Of a stretch of 64,000 nt of DNA, positions 8,240-17,152 are shown piece after piece (the first letter of the stretch is position 1; every line of letters starts with the position of its first letter). Below the pieces are notes generated by a model. That model saw nothing but the letters and a program-made list of their open reading frames with translations, was not told the DNA's origin and ran no database searches. Both the position numbers and the translations under genes were made by a program. This stretch comes from Gammaproteobacteria bacterium (lineage in GTDB: Bacteria > Pseudomonadota > Gammaproteobacteria > Enterobacterales > Alteromonadaceae). The stretch covers positions 62,001-126,000 of the forward strand of contig JAFLDV010000003.1 in assembly GCA_017302255.1 (NCBI GenBank), in the 5' to 3' direction.

Positions 8240-9732
8240 ACAATTCGCCAGCGAAATGGCCCAGCCGCACTTTATGGCGTTGGTTCCAATTGCCCTTTGC
8301 CGTTCGAGTATTTGCGCTTTATTTCGTATTTGTAGGTATGAGCGGTTACTTCATGCTGAGTTTGGTGGTCGAAGAGGTAAAACCCGGCGTTCGGCAGAGT
8401 ACTGAAGAAGTCTTATTCGACACAGCACAAGTGTTGGCAAATTTAGTGGCACCAGCATTTGCCAAGGAAACTCCTGAACCTTTATCTGCAGAACTTCAAC
8501 AACTGTTGGCAAGTTACGGCCAACATCAAACCGAAGCGACAATTTGGGGGATCAGTAAAGGCTCAACGCCGCATCGGATTTATCTCACTGATCGTAAAGG
8601 CATCGTGGTCTACGATAGTACCGGTACTGCCGTGGGTAAGGATTACTCTCGATGGAATGATGTCTACCTTACGCTTAGAGGCCAGTACGGCGCGCGTTCG
8701 AGTAAGGCCAATCCGGAAGATGAAAATAGCAGCGTCATGCATGTTGCTGCTGCGATCCGCCAGCATGACGAGATCCTGGGTGTACTGACCATCGCCAAAC
8801 CCAATCAAATGATGCAGCCATTTATTGATCGAACCCAAGCCTACTTGACCGTGCGCGGGCTAGCGCTGATGGCACTGGGCCTTGCGATCGGCGCCCTACT
8901 CGCATGGAGATTGCAGCGTGGGCTCAATCGCTTAGAGCTTTATGCTGAGCAATTAAGTTCTGGTGAACGAGTTGATGCACCAAAATTCCGAGTGTTTTTT
9001 GAGTTTGGCAAATTGGCAGCGGCGCTTGATCGGATGCGCCATACCCTTGCAGGTCGAGCCTATGCCGAGCAGTACGTCCAAACTTTAACTCATGAATTAA
9101 AAAGTCCGCTAACCGCTATCCAAGCAGCAGCAGAGCTTCTCCAACAGCAGCTACCCGATGCTGATCGTCAACGTTTTGCCGGAAATATCCTGCAGCAAAG
9201 CAGCCGATTGCATCAAATCATCGAGCGATTACTGCAACTCTCCGCATTGGAGCAACAGCAACATCTCAGAGCGCCAAGCCAAGTGTCTTTGCCACAGATC
9301 TGTCAGCAAGCGCTGAACGCTCGGGCAGGACGTATCGATCAGCAGCTGTGGCAATTGCAATTCGATGCCCAACCCTTAAGTATTGAAGGCGACGCCATAT
9401 TACTGGAGCAGGCCTTGGGGCACATGCTAGACAATGCGCTGGATTTTGCGCCCAAAGCGGCAATAGTGGCTTTAAAGGTGCACAAAGTAAGCAACAGCAT
9501 TGTCATTTCATTGTGTAATCAAGGCCCACAAATTCCAGACTATGCCCTACCTCGGCTCACTGAACGATTTTATTCACTGGCAAGACCCGGCAAAAGCGGT
9601 AAAAGTACCGGGCTTGGTTTGAACTTTGTTGACGAAGTAATGAAGCTGCATCATGGCAAGTTATCGATTGAAAACACTGAACTTTCGGGTGAGCCGGCGG
9701 TTTTAGTTTCACTGGAACTGCCTATTCGCTAA
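8236..9732 (+). CDS. creC: Sensor histidine kinase CreC
   Basis: A 498-residue inner-membrane sensor kinase. The first membrane segment lies near residues 22-46, followed by a periplasmic sensor region containing the CreC hallmark runs VKPGVRQSTEE, YDSTGTAVGKDYSRWNDVYL and RGQYGARSS, a second membrane segment near 200-220, and a HAMP-like linker. The kinase core has the H-box LTHELKSPLTAIQ (phospho-His), the N-box LGHMLDNALDFA, and G-boxes near the end (GKSTGLGLNFVDEVMKLH). These match E. coli CreC closely in order and wording. Its start overlaps the creB stop as ATGA, which indicates translational coupling. Its expected output gene, creD, lies 1.8 kb downstream instead of directly after it. 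Confidence 0.92.
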   Translation: MNNSPAKWPSRTLWRWFQLPFAVRVFALYFVFVGMSGYFMLSLVVEEVKPGVRQSTEEVLFDTAQVLANLVAPAFAKETPEPLSAELQQLLASYGQHQTEATIWGISKGSTPHRIYLTDRKGIVVYDSTGTAVGKDYSRWNDVYLTLRGQYGARSSKANPEDENSSVMHVAAAIRQHDEILGVLTIAKPNQMMQPFIDRTQAYLTVRGLALMALGLAIGALLAWRLQRGLNRLELYAEQLSSGERVDAPKFRVFFEFGKLAAALDRMRHTLAGRAYAEQYVQTLTHELKSPLTAIQAAAELLQQQLPDADRQRFAGNILQQSSRLHQIIERLLQLSALEQQQHLRAPSQVSLPQICQQALNARAGRIDQQLWQLQFDAQPLSIEGDAILLEQALGHMLDNALDFAPKAAIVALKVHKVSNSIVISLCNQGPQIPDYALPRLTERFYSLARPGKSGKSTGLGLNFVDEVMKLHHGKLSIENTELSGEPAVLVSLELPIR

Positions 9733-9848
9733 AAGTGATTGATAATAGATTTGCTTATTAAAAATTACTTTTCAGATTGAAATCATCTTTATTAAATTTC
9801 ACTAAATTGACTAAGCTCAACTAAATGCTTTAAGTGAGGCTAGTCATC

Positions 9849-10349
9849 ATGCCAAATCGCTGCGTTGATTTTCAGTTCCTTGCCGAACCCACTCACGTTA
9901 ACTTTGGTGGCAAAGTTCATGGTGGCATGATGATGAAGTGGATGGATCAGGCTGGATATGCTTGCGCTGTCGGGTGGACTGGCGCTTATTGTGTAACTGT
10001 TTCCGTGGGCGCCATTCGCTTTCAAAAACCCATTCTGGTTGGGCAAATTGTGCATTTACATGCGCAAGTTGTACACACTGGCATTAGCAGCATTCATGTA
10101 TTTGTGAGTGCCGACGCAACCGACCCCAAAACCGCATTACAGTGTGAAACCAATCACTGCATGATAAGTTTTGTTGCTACAGATGAAACTGGACAAATCA
10201 TTCCAGCACCGAAATGGACGCCGCAAACTGCCAACGATATGTTGTTGGAGCGTTATGCTATCGCGATGAAATCACTCAGTATTCAAGCAGAAGAAATGCT
10301 TAATTTTCGCGATGCGAGTTTGTGTTTAAGCAAATGGTCAACCAATTAG
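9849..10349 (+). CDS. Acyl-CoA thioesterase, hotdog fold (YciA/ACOT family)
   Basis: A 166-residue hotdog-fold thioesterase that would hydrolyse acyl-CoA esters. The family pattern is visible: HVNFGGKVHGGMMMKWMDQAG near residue 20, containing the catalytic Asp, then VSVGAIRFQKPILVGQIVHLHAQV and HVFVSADATDP. I start it at the ATG at 9849, preceded by GTGAGGC; an in-frame GTG five codons earlier is less likely. It lies 116 bases after creC on the same strand and may be read from its own promoter in the AT-rich gap. The substrate cannot be told from the sequence. Confidence 0.85.
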   Translation: MPNRCVDFQFLAEPTHVNFGGKVHGGMMMKWMDQAGYACAVGWTGAYCVTVSVGAIRFQKPILVGQIVHLHAQVVHTGISSIHVFVSADATDPKTALQCETNHCMISFVATDETGQIIPAPKWTPQTANDMLLERYAIAMKSLSIQAEEMLNFRDASLCLSKWSTN

Positions 10350-10456
10350 CGACAAGTTCACTGTGTTGCCGATGCTATTGTTGGCACATGGCGCTAGTTG
10401 GATCTATGTTGCTATCGGCGTACTAAGACCGTTCCCAAGCAGCAATAATTCTTTTC

Positions 10457-11374
10457 TCAACGAAATCGCTGTTGCAACAGTTGATAACTTGGTTGATAAC
10501 TAGGCTCGATAGTTTTGACATCAATTTGCAAAAAATAATGACGTGCTTGCTCGAATTTTTGCAACTGCAAACAGATCTCACTCAAACGGATCAATGCATT
10601 ATTTAAACGGATATCATCATCCTCCGCATGCAAATAAGGTAAAGCCTGCTCGTAGTAACCCAGTGCTAAACCAAAATGCTCAAGAAGTTGCTCTGTGCGG
10701 CCAAGATTGAGGTAAGCAACGGAAATCTTTCCGGCAAAGCCACTTGGCAAAATGGCATCTAACGCTAATTTCCGATAATACGCAGCTTGAGCTAACAGCC
10801 CCTGTCCTTGCATGACCAGTGCTTTGTTGGTGTTGAGCTCAAAGGCAAACACTGGATCTTTGCTTTTATGAAATTTCGATTCAGCCGATAACAACAAATT
10901 CCATGCCTGCGCATATTCGCCAAGCACGGCTTGCAAATTTGCCAATTCCAGAAGTCGCAAAGGATCGGCAAAGGAATCGAACATATTTTGCAAATTTTGC
11001 TGAGCTAAATTTGCATAACGACGCGCCTCAATCGCATTACCTTGGCTGTTCATTAATTTCGCTTGGTAAAAATATAACTGGGTTTGAAACACCGCAGGAG
11101 GATCGGGCTGCAGCAGCAGCTTCGCTAATGTCTGTTGCAGTTCGGCAAACTGATGTTTATCAAACAAATAATCTAACAAAAAAGACTGGAGTTGGTACCA
11201 CTGTGCAGTTTGCTCAGGTTGTCGAGCCAACTGTTGTCTCAGCTGTTGTAAGCAAGATGCGGCATCTCGTTGCTGACAAAACTGCTCATGGTCATTGAGA
11301 TGCTCAGTAGCTAGGGAATTCGGCGTATGCATAGCCACTAACATTAAAAACAAAAATACTCGCATTCGTTGCAT
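10457..11374 (-). CDS. Exported TPR-repeat protein, function unknown
   Basis: A 305-residue protein with an N-terminal signal peptide (about residues 1-22, with hydrophobic core VFLFLMLVAMH) and then all-helical sequence. TPR-like repeats can be seen near residues 130-250, for instance ARRYANLAQQNLQNMF, AAYYRKLALDAILP and LGYYEQALPYLHAEDDD. The cysteines near residues 33 and 41 (FCQQRDAASCLQQL) could form a disulfide. It lies between creBC/thioesterase and creD on the opposite strand and is divergent from creD, so the two share an intergenic region of about 200 bases. I do not recognise a named family. The location suggests, without proving, a role in the Cre response. Confidence 0.75.
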   Translation of the reverse strand: MQRMRVFLFLMLVAMHTPNSLATEHLNDHEQFCQQRDAASCLQQLRQQLARQPEQTAQWYQLQSFLLDYLFDKHQFAELQQTLAKLLLQPDPPAVFQTQLYFYQAKLMNSQGNAIEARRYANLAQQNLQNMFDSFADPLRLLELANLQAVLGEYAQAWNLLLSAESKFHKSKDPVFAFELNTNKALVMQGQGLLAQAAYYRKLALDAILPSGFAGKISVAYLNLGRTEQLLEHFGLALGYYEQALPYLHAEDDDIRLNNALIRLSEICLQLQKFEQARHYFLQIDVKTIEPSYQPSYQLLQQRFR

Positions 11375-11479
11375 ATATTCCGCTAGACCGAATTGTCAGC
11401 GCAACTATGCATCTTTTCGATTCTAGTCGTCAATAACGGCCAAACCGCAATCGAAAACAAATTAAGCTCTAAGTCCTGA

Positions 11480-11520
11480 CTTCATAGAAACTCCACATAG
11501 TCTCCACAGTGACTCCATAC
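11480..11520 (+). promoter_or_regulatory. Four 11-bp-spaced direct repeats before creD, candidate CreB binding array
   Basis: Four related hexamers begin at 11480, 11491, 11502 and 11513: CTTCAT, CTCCAC, CTCCAC and CTCCAT, exactly 11 bp apart. The known CreB/BlrA site (cre tag) is two TTCAC units separated by 6 bp, which is also an 11-bp period. The array lies 52-92 bases before the creD start. The spacing is seen directly; assigning it to CreB is inference from the neighbours. Confidence 0.6.
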
Positions 11521-11571
11521 CGAACTCATCTCTATTAACGACAATGAGTTATCAACAAACAGGAGTCTAAG

Positions 11572-12945
11572 ATGTTTAACTTTTTAAAACTAAAACCCAT
11601 CACCATCGCTGTCTTATTATTCGTGTTATCGCTACCGATCCAAATGATCAGCAGCCTCATCGAAGAACGCCAACAACTCAGTACCTTAGTACATCACGAG
11701 ATTGCCAATAGTGGCAGTCGCGACCAATGGGTCGTTGGTCCTATCTTAGTGCTGGAAACCGAGCACTATCAGCAAGAAAACTTGGTGAATCAACAATTGG
11801 TAAAACCCTACAGCCAAGTACAGTTGATTTTGCCAAACCAGATGCAAATCAACAGTGATCTCAATAGCGAGATCCGCAGCAGAGGCATTTACCAAACCCG
11901 GCTGTACCACACCAAAAACAATTGGACACTGCATTATGAACTGCCAGCAAAACTGGGTTTTGATCGCGAACCTCAAGTGTCCCCCACTGCCGAAGTCGGT
12001 AATGTTCGACTCAAATCAGCGCGTTTAGTGATGGGCTTAAGCGATATGCGAGGGCTAATTGGTATGCCAAAACTGATGCTCGATCAGCAACAGCTGAAGA
12101 TTATCCCTGGCACAGGTTTGGATGCTCTAAATGGTGTACAAGCGGCGCTTGATCTCGATATGTTGCTGATTAAGCCAAACTTCGATTTAACATTGCAGAT
12201 GGATATCACTGGTACCGAACACTTAAGCATGCTGCCTATTGCCGACCAAAGCAGCTGGACACTTAGCGCTGATTGGCCACATCCAAGCTTTGTCGGCCGG
12301 TTTTTGCCAATAAAACATGATGTTCGCTCCGATGGTTTCTCCGCAACTTGGCAAAGCAGTCAATTTGCCAATGACGTGAAAACTAATCTGAATAAATGTC
12401 TGCTGAGCAATACTCGCTGCGTTGAACTGAAAGAGCAGAGCTTTTTTGTCAATCTAGTGGAGCCGGTTGATCACTATCAACAAAGCTATCGGTCGGTGAA
12501 ATATGCGTTATTGGTGCTGGTTGTCAGTTTCTCAGTGTTCTATTTATTCGAATTGTTAGCCAAACTGGCAATTCACCCAATGCAGTATTTGTTTGTCGGC
12601 TTGGCGCTAGCGATGTTCTATTTGCTGCTGATTTCGCTATCTGAAGTGCTTGGTTTTGCGCTTGCTTATGCAGTTGCTGCGGCAGCATGTATCTTGTTAT
12701 GCGGTTTTTACACTATTGCGGTATTACAGAGTCGACAAAAAGGTCTAAGTTTTACCGCAGGTCTTAGCGCGCTTTACGGATTGCTGTTTATGATCTTGAG
12801 AGCTGAAGATATGGCACTCCTCGCAGGCTCTTTACTGCTGTTTGTCGTGCTAAGTGGAGTAATGCTGTCGACTCGTCACTTAAATTGGTATCAGTTGCAA
12901 GGAAATGCTCCAAGCGTCAATGACGAAAAGGACATGGCAGAATAA
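11572..12945 (+). CDS. creD: Inner-membrane protein CreD
   Basis: A 457-residue member of the CreD family. It has an N-terminal membrane segment (about residues 12-30, ITIAVLLFVLSLPIQMI), a large periplasmic region with the family stretches VVGPILVLE, SRGIYQTRLYHTKN, GMSDMRG-like VMGLSDMRGL and DWPHPSFVGRFLP, and about six membrane helices from residue 310 onward. E. coli CreD is about 450 aa. CreD is the most strongly induced target of CreBC and is linked to envelope stress and beta-lactam response; its molecular activity is not settled. The ATG follows ACAGGAGTCTAAG. The repeat array upstream suggests direct CreB control. Confidence 0.93.
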   Translation: MFNFLKLKPITIAVLLFVLSLPIQMISSLIEERQQLSTLVHHEIANSGSRDQWVVGPILVLETEHYQQENLVNQQLVKPYSQVQLILPNQMQINSDLNSEIRSRGIYQTRLYHTKNNWTLHYELPAKLGFDREPQVSPTAEVGNVRLKSARLVMGLSDMRGLIGMPKLMLDQQQLKIIPGTGLDALNGVQAALDLDMLLIKPNFDLTLQMDITGTEHLSMLPIADQSSWTLSADWPHPSFVGRFLPIKHDVRSDGFSATWQSSQFANDVKTNLNKCLLSNTRCVELKEQSFFVNLVEPVDHYQQSYRSVKYALLVLVVSFSVFYLFELLAKLAIHPMQYLFVGLALAMFYLLLISLSEVLGFALAYAVAAAACILLCGFYTIAVLQSRQKGLSFTAGLSALYGLLFMILRAEDMALLAGSLLLFVVLSGVMLSTRHLNWYQLQGNAPSVNDEKDMAE

Positions 12946-12961
12946 CAGCAGCACACCATCG

Positions 12962-12991
12962 AAAAAAAACGCAGCCTAGCTGCGTTTTTTG
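12962..12991 (+). terminator. Rho-independent terminator after creD
   Basis: A stem of ACGCAGC with GCTGCGT and a CTA loop has A-rich and T-rich flanks (seven or more As before, six Ts after). It lies 17 bases after the creD stop and ahead of the convergent MscS-type gene, and can serve both. Confidence 0.85.
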
Positions 12992-13008
12992 CTTAAACCC
13001 TGACCGGC

Positions 13009-13635
13009 TTAACTTTTCACTACTACTTTTTGCGAAACTCGCTTAGTTTGCCAACGCGTTTTATTCAAAGCTATACGCTGAGTTGTTTGCTGAGCTTCGG
13101 TTGACTTCACCACCACAGGGCGCGACACGATCAAATTGTTTGGATAAACCACCAACTCGCCATCACTGGTTTTTAGCTCTGTGCTAAACAAATTGACCTC
13201 GATGATGGTGCCCTCAATCGCATTGCTGCCATCAATGATCCGAACTGTTTTGCCCTGAGCAAAACTGCGTTGACCGAGCAAAATAAAAAATGCGGTGATA
13301 TTCGACAACAAACTCCAAGCGGCAAATAAAGCAACACCCACAACCGCAATCATGGAAGAGGCAAGCACCAATAAGCCTTTGATATCAATGCCCCAAACGA
13401 TACTTAATACGACGACCAGTAGTAAAAACAGCAGAATATGAAACACCACCATAGCTCGGCGGTTCATTTCCTCTTTCAGCATAGTCGCAGCGATAGTGCG
13501 ATAGATAAATGGCGCTATCCGTCTACTCAAAACAACATAAAACAGCAATACAACAAAGCTGAGGATCCCTTGGATAAACTCAGTGCGATATTGCTCACTA
13601 ATTTCTTTTAAAGCAGTTAACCAGTCCACAATCAA
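13009..13635 (-). CDS. Small MscS-type mechanosensitive channel family protein
   Basis: A 208-residue membrane protein with the MscS core. Hydrophobic segments lie around residues 22-40, 64-86 and 88-118; the last (ASSMIAVVGVALFAAWSLLSN) has the Ala/Gly-rich pore-helix character of MscS TM3. A beta domain follows with GQRSFAQGKTVRII, EGTIIEVNLFSTELKTSDGELVVYPNNLIVSRPV, typical of the MscS middle-beta domain. The C-terminal alpha-beta vestibule domain is essentially missing, so it is a minimal form. It follows ycgN by 8 bases and is probably the last gene of a ycgN operon. Confidence 0.88.
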   Translation of the reverse strand: MIVDWLTALKEISEQYRTEFIQGILSFVVLLFYVVLSRRIAPFIYRTIAATMLKEEMNRRAMVVFHILLFLLLVVVLSIVWGIDIKGLLVLASSMIAVVGVALFAAWSLLSNITAFFILLGQRSFAQGKTVRIIDGSNAIEGTIIEVNLFSTELKTSDGELVVYPNNLIVSRPVVVKSTEAQQTTQRIALNKTRWQTKRVSQKVVVKS

Positions 13636-13643
13636 TCCTGCGA

Positions 13644-14144
13644 TTACTCTAAGTCATTTAACGGCCAAGTCACGATATGATCCTCATAATCATATTCATT
13701 GACGGCGTCTTCTGAGATTGTTTTATTTCTAACAGACATCTGCTTTTTGTGCATCAAGCTTTTTTTGCCGTTATTCAACAGCGGATGCCATGAGGGTAAG
13801 CCCCGTCCCTCTTGCAAGCGACGGTAACTGCAAGATGGTGGCATAAAGAAAATGTCTTTGAGATTTTCTTTGGTTAATTTCACACAGTCTGGCACCAGCA
13901 CTGTCCGATTTTCGTAGCAGTCACATTCACACTTATTACTGTTTAAATACCGACAAGCCACATTGGTAAAATATACCGTCTCTTCTGGCAGAATATAATC
14001 AGTCGGGCCAGCGAGCTCGTCATCTTCTTCGTCGATGATTTTGTTCAAGCAACATTTGGCACAGCCATCACACACTGCTTCCCATTCGGCGGTGCTCATT
14101 TCCTGTAAGCTTTTGGTTTCCCAAAACTTGTCTTCTAAAGTCAT
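13644..14144 (-). CDS. ycgN: YcgN family cysteine-cluster protein (UPF0260)
   Basis: A 166-residue protein of the YcgN/UPF0260 family, whose function is not established. It contains the conserved cysteine cluster CDGCAKCCLNK near residue 29, CRYLN..KCECDCYENR near 68-82, and later VPDCVKLT and MPPSCSYRRLQEGRGLP. Such a cluster could bind zinc or an iron-sulfur centre. I start it at the ATG at 14144, which has AGGA nine bases upstream; a longer frame is open further up but runs into the previous gene. It follows the FAH-family gene by 14 bases. Confidence 0.88.
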   Translation of the reverse strand: MTLEDKFWETKSLQEMSTAEWEAVCDGCAKCCLNKIIDEEDDELAGPTDYILPEETVYFTNVACRYLNSNKCECDCYENRTVLVPDCVKLTKENLKDIFFMPPSCSYRRLQEGRGLPSWHPLLNNGKKSLMHKKQMSVRNKTISEDAVNEYDYEDHIVTWPLNDLE

Positions 14145-14158
14145 GCTATATCCTGGGG

Positions 14159-14824
14159 TTAGATAGTGACCGCTGTCTGCACTTGCAACCAAGGCAACAG
14201 AGTTAATTCGAGTTTATCTTGATCTTGTAATGGTCCGACGCCAGCAGGAGTGCCAGTGAGGACCATGTCGCCCGGCAAAAGCGTAAAATGTTGACTCATC
14301 TCGCTAAGCATTTGCGCAATGCCACGGATCATCAAACGTGCATCACCTTGCTGCCGAGATTGGCCATTCACTGATAACGCAAACTGCAGTTGTTGTGGTG
14401 ATGTGACCAATTCTGCCGGCACAAAACCGGTAACCGGACAGGCACCATCGAAGCCTTTAGCAATTTCCCAAGGCCGACCAAGCTGTTTCAGATGAGCTTG
14501 CACTTCGCGCAAGGTCAAATCCAGTGCCAAGCCATAGCCCCAAACCGCAGCAAAGACATCATCGACACTGGCTTTTTTCAACGGAGACTTTATCAACACT
14601 GCGATTTCGGTTTCGTTATGCACTGCGCCTTGGCTGCTTGGAATAACAAAACTAGGCGTCATCGGCACTAATGCTGTTGCTGGCTTGATAAAAAATAACG
14701 CCTCTGGCGCAGTTTTACTATTCATTTCCTGGATGTGATCTAGATAGTTTTGGCCGATACAAACTACTTTTCCGACCGGCAAATCTATGGAGTTTCCTTG
14801 AACATCAACATGCTGATAGCTCAT
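14159..14824 (-). CDS. Fumarylacetoacetate hydrolase family protein (YcgM-like)
   Basis: A 221-residue FAH-fold protein. It shows the family order: VVCIGQNYLDHIQEM near residue 20, ALFFIKPATALV, the metal-binding HNETEIAVLI, YGLALDLTLREVQ, GRPWEIAKGFDGACPVTGFV, and GDMVLTGTPAGVGPL near the C-terminus. Family members act as acylpyruvases or oxaloacetate decarboxylases/tautomerases on small oxo-acids; which applies here cannot be told. E. coli has ycgM next to ycgN and the min locus, so both the order and the family agree with YcgM. Confidence 0.88.
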   Translation of the reverse strand: MSYQHVDVQGNSIDLPVGKVVCIGQNYLDHIQEMNSKTAPEALFFIKPATALVPMTPSFVIPSSQGAVHNETEIAVLIKSPLKKASVDDVFAAVWGYGLALDLTLREVQAHLKQLGRPWEIAKGFDGACPVTGFVPAELVTSPQQLQFALSVNGQSRQQGDARLMIRGIAQMLSEMSQHFTLLPGDMVLTGTPAGVGPLQDQDKLELTLLPWLQVQTAVTI

Positions 14825-14833
14825 CTTTTTTCC

Positions 14834-15952
14834 TTATTCAGCGGCAACAATGGCATCTGCAAGATAGCCTACGCTACTGACAAAATAATAAGACCTATTC
14901 CAATGCATCAGCACTTGGTAATTGGCATATGCCAAATAAGCCCGACCGTCTTTATCATCCGGCATAACTAAAGCTGCGCGCATGGCAGACTTAGGTAATG
15001 GTTTACCATCAACCGCGGTCACACCAAGCGCTTGCCAATCAGTCAGTGAACACTCAGAGCGCTGCCACCATTGCAACCACTGGGCGCGATCCTTACTGCC
15101 TTTAGGGATCACTAAACTGTAATCGAAATTTGCCGGCAATATGACTTGGCGGCCCCAACTTTGACCTGGTTGCCAACCTTCCATTTTCAAATAGTTGGCG
15201 ATTGAAGCCATGGCATCGCTGGAGTTAGTCCAAATATCTTTGTGGCCATCACCATCGCCATCTTGGGCATATTTCATAAAGGCACTTGGCATAAACTGAG
15301 TATGCCCCATCGCACCAGCCCAAGAACCTTTCATCTTGGCAAGAGTGATATGTTCCTCAGCCAGAATATCCATGGCAATGAAAAACTCTTTGCGAAACAT
15401 TTGTTCACGACGGCCATCATAAGCAAGCGTCGCTAACGATGATGGGACTGAATAACGGCCAGTGACTTTACCAAATGCACTTTCTAAGCCCCAAAGCGAG
15501 ACAATAAACCGTGCAGGCACTCCATATTTTTTACTAACAGCCGCAAGTTCCTGCGCATGCTTTTGATACATAGCCTTGGCTGATTTAATCCGATAAGCAT
15601 CAACACGCTTAGGCAAGTAAGTGTCTAAGGTCTCCACAAACTCGGGTTGGCCTTTATCGGCAACCACGACTTTCGGATGGAAAGTCAAACTTGCGAATAC
15701 TTCCGCAATCAATGCCTCAGAATAACCGCGCGTTTTAGCTTCGGCTTTTAAACCTTGAACATATAGTGCAAAGCCTTCTGCAGTTTTTTCTGGCAACTCA
15801 GCGCTATTGGCTGTCGACTGCCCTGCTCGGTTTGCTGATGGTTGCTGCTGGCTTGCCACTGCGGTTTTGCCACTCTCGGTCGCACTGCTGCAACCGACAA
15901 CGCCAAAAGCTAAGCCGCTAGTGACAGCAAATGAAAGCAAAAAACGAATCAA
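14834..15952 (-). CDS. Lytic murein transglycosylase, MltB-like lipoprotein
   Basis: A 372-residue outer-membrane lipoprotein. Its signal peptide ends in the lipobox VVGC (about residue 21), followed by a Ser/Gln/Ala-rich tether and the SLT_2 catalytic domain. The catalytic Glu is in SLWGLESAFGKVTGRY; also visible are GSWAGAMGHTQFMPSAF, a Ca-binding-like DGDGDGHKDIW and SIANYLKMEGW, all typical of MltB. It cleaves peptidoglycan glycan strands to 1,6-anhydromuropeptides. No C-terminal peptidoglycan-binding domain is evident. It lies between ycgL and ycgM on one strand, probably in the same operon. Confidence 0.9.
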   Translation of the reverse strand: MIRFLLSFAVTSGLAFGVVGCSSATESGKTAVASQQQPSANRAGQSTANSAELPEKTAEGFALYVQGLKAEAKTRGYSEALIAEVFASLTFHPKVVVADKGQPEFVETLDTYLPKRVDAYRIKSAKAMYQKHAQELAAVSKKYGVPARFIVSLWGLESAFGKVTGRYSVPSSLATLAYDGRREQMFRKEFFIAMDILAEEHITLAKMKGSWAGAMGHTQFMPSAFMKYAQDGDGDGHKDIWTNSSDAMASIANYLKMEGWQPGQSWGRQVILPANFDYSLVIPKGSKDRAQWLQWWQRSECSLTDWQALGVTAVDGKPLPKSAMRAALVMPDDKDGRAYLAYANYQVLMHWNRSYYFVSSVGYLADAIVAAE

Positions 15953-15962
15953 CTTAATTTCC

Positions 15963-16250
15963 TTATTCTGCCGATTGGTTGTTCGCCAACCAATCCCGAT
16001 GGTCTTTTAGTAAATCTTCTGGTGGCGGGGGTAGCTGCAAATAGTAACCTTGGTCGATTAATGCAGCCTGCACTTTGGCCAATTCTGCGCCCGCTAATTC
16101 CGCACGGCGACTGAGGTCCAATACGGTGACCAATTGCGGAGTGCCAAAGGTTTTTAACAAGGCTTCCGGCACTACTTTAAAATCGTCGCGCTGCTTGAGA
16201 TACAAATAGGTTTGGTCTTTTCGAGGACTTTTATAAATTGCGGTCAACAT
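15963..16250 (-). CDS. ycgL: YcgL domain protein
   Basis: A 95-residue protein of the YcgL family: MLTAIYKSPRKDQTYLYLK, the middle PEALLKTFGTPQLVTVLDL, and the proline-rich end YYLQLPPPPEDLLKDH. It is a small cytosolic alpha/beta protein with no established function, usually found next to the min locus, as here. It is divergent from minC, with about 180 bases between them that must hold both promoters. Confidence 0.9.
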   Translation of the reverse strand: MLTAIYKSPRKDQTYLYLKQRDDFKVVPEALLKTFGTPQLVTVLDLSRRAELAGAELAKVQAALIDQGYYLQLPPPPEDLLKDHRDWLANNQSAE

Positions 16251-16432
16251 GGGACAATTTCTGCTCTGAGTAACTTGCCTAACTAAGGCATAGACTATAC
16301 CATGAAGCGCTAAATCTGCGAACTAAAGCCTTGGACGATTTATTTTGGTTACAGTACCAAACAAGCCCAAGGTCGAACAAAATCGCAGGATAAAAAACGT
16401 ATCTTTTCAATCACTTTGCGCTTACGGTTGCT

Positions 16433-17140
16433 ATGTCGGATCATGCCATTGAATTAAAAGGGAATTTATTTCCTTTGTCTGTACTGTTTTGTCAGGATTT
16501 ATCAGTCGCCAACCTGAAATCCGAGTTACAGCAAAAATTGGCGCAAGCGCCAGGATTTTTCCATTTGGCACCTGTGGTCATTAGTGTCGATAACTTAACG
16601 GAAGTGCCTGATTTTACGGCGATCAAGCAGTTATTCGTCGACCTGCAGTTAGTCCTTGTCGGCGTCTGCGGCGCCAATGCTGACCTGAAAAAAGCGGCTC
16701 ATGCTGCTGGTCTGGCTGCATTGCAAATGCCAAAGAATAGCAAGGCACCAGAAGCTCCAAAAACCACGGCAGCAGCTCCGGCTGCGCCCGTTGCGCCATC
16801 TATCATCGTTGCGGAAAACCGCACCATCGAGCAAAACATTCGCTCAGGCCAACAAATCTACGTGAAAGGTGCCGATTTAATCATTAAAGGTACAGTGGGT
16901 GCCGGCGCAGAAGTCATCGCAGATGGCAACATTCATATCTATGGTTCGCTGCGTGGTAAGGCGATTGCTGGTGCTAGCGGCGACAGTACGAAAAAGATCT
17001 ATTGTTACAATATGCAAGCCGAGTTAATCTCAATTGCCGGTAACTATTGGTTAAGCGACAGTCTGCAAGGAGAATACTGGGGAAAATCAACCAGTATCAG
17101 CTTGCAGGACGGACAGTTAGTTTTAGCAGAATTATTCTAA
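16433..17140 (+). CDS. minC: Septum site-determining protein MinC
   Basis: A 235-residue FtsZ-assembly inhibitor. The N-terminal domain (about 1-100) begins with IELKGNLFPLSVLF. A Pro/Ala/Lys-rich linker lies around residues 102-123. The C-terminal beta-helix domain has the family runs NRTIEQNIRSGQQIYVKGADLIIKG, VIADGNIHIYGSLRGKAIAGA and NMQAELISIAGNYWLSD. It works with MinD at the membrane to block division near the poles. It is the first gene of minCDE; the gap to minD is 12 bases. Confidence 0.95.
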   Translation: MSDHAIELKGNLFPLSVLFCQDLSVANLKSELQQKLAQAPGFFHLAPVVISVDNLTEVPDFTAIKQLFVDLQLVLVGVCGANADLKKAAHAAGLAALQMPKNSKAPEAPKTTAAAPAAPVAPSIIVAENRTIEQNIRSGQQIYVKGADLIIKGTVGAGAEVIADGNIHIYGSLRGKAIAGASGDSTKKIYCYNMQAELISIAGNYWLSDSLQGEYWGKSTSISLQDGQLVLAELF

Positions 17141-17152
17141 GGATTGTGTGCT

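Noticed and set aside
10350-10456. Possible terminator GCCGAT/ATCGGC after the thioesterase gene
   Set aside because: Only six pairs around a loop of about 40 bases, with no T-run; not convincing.
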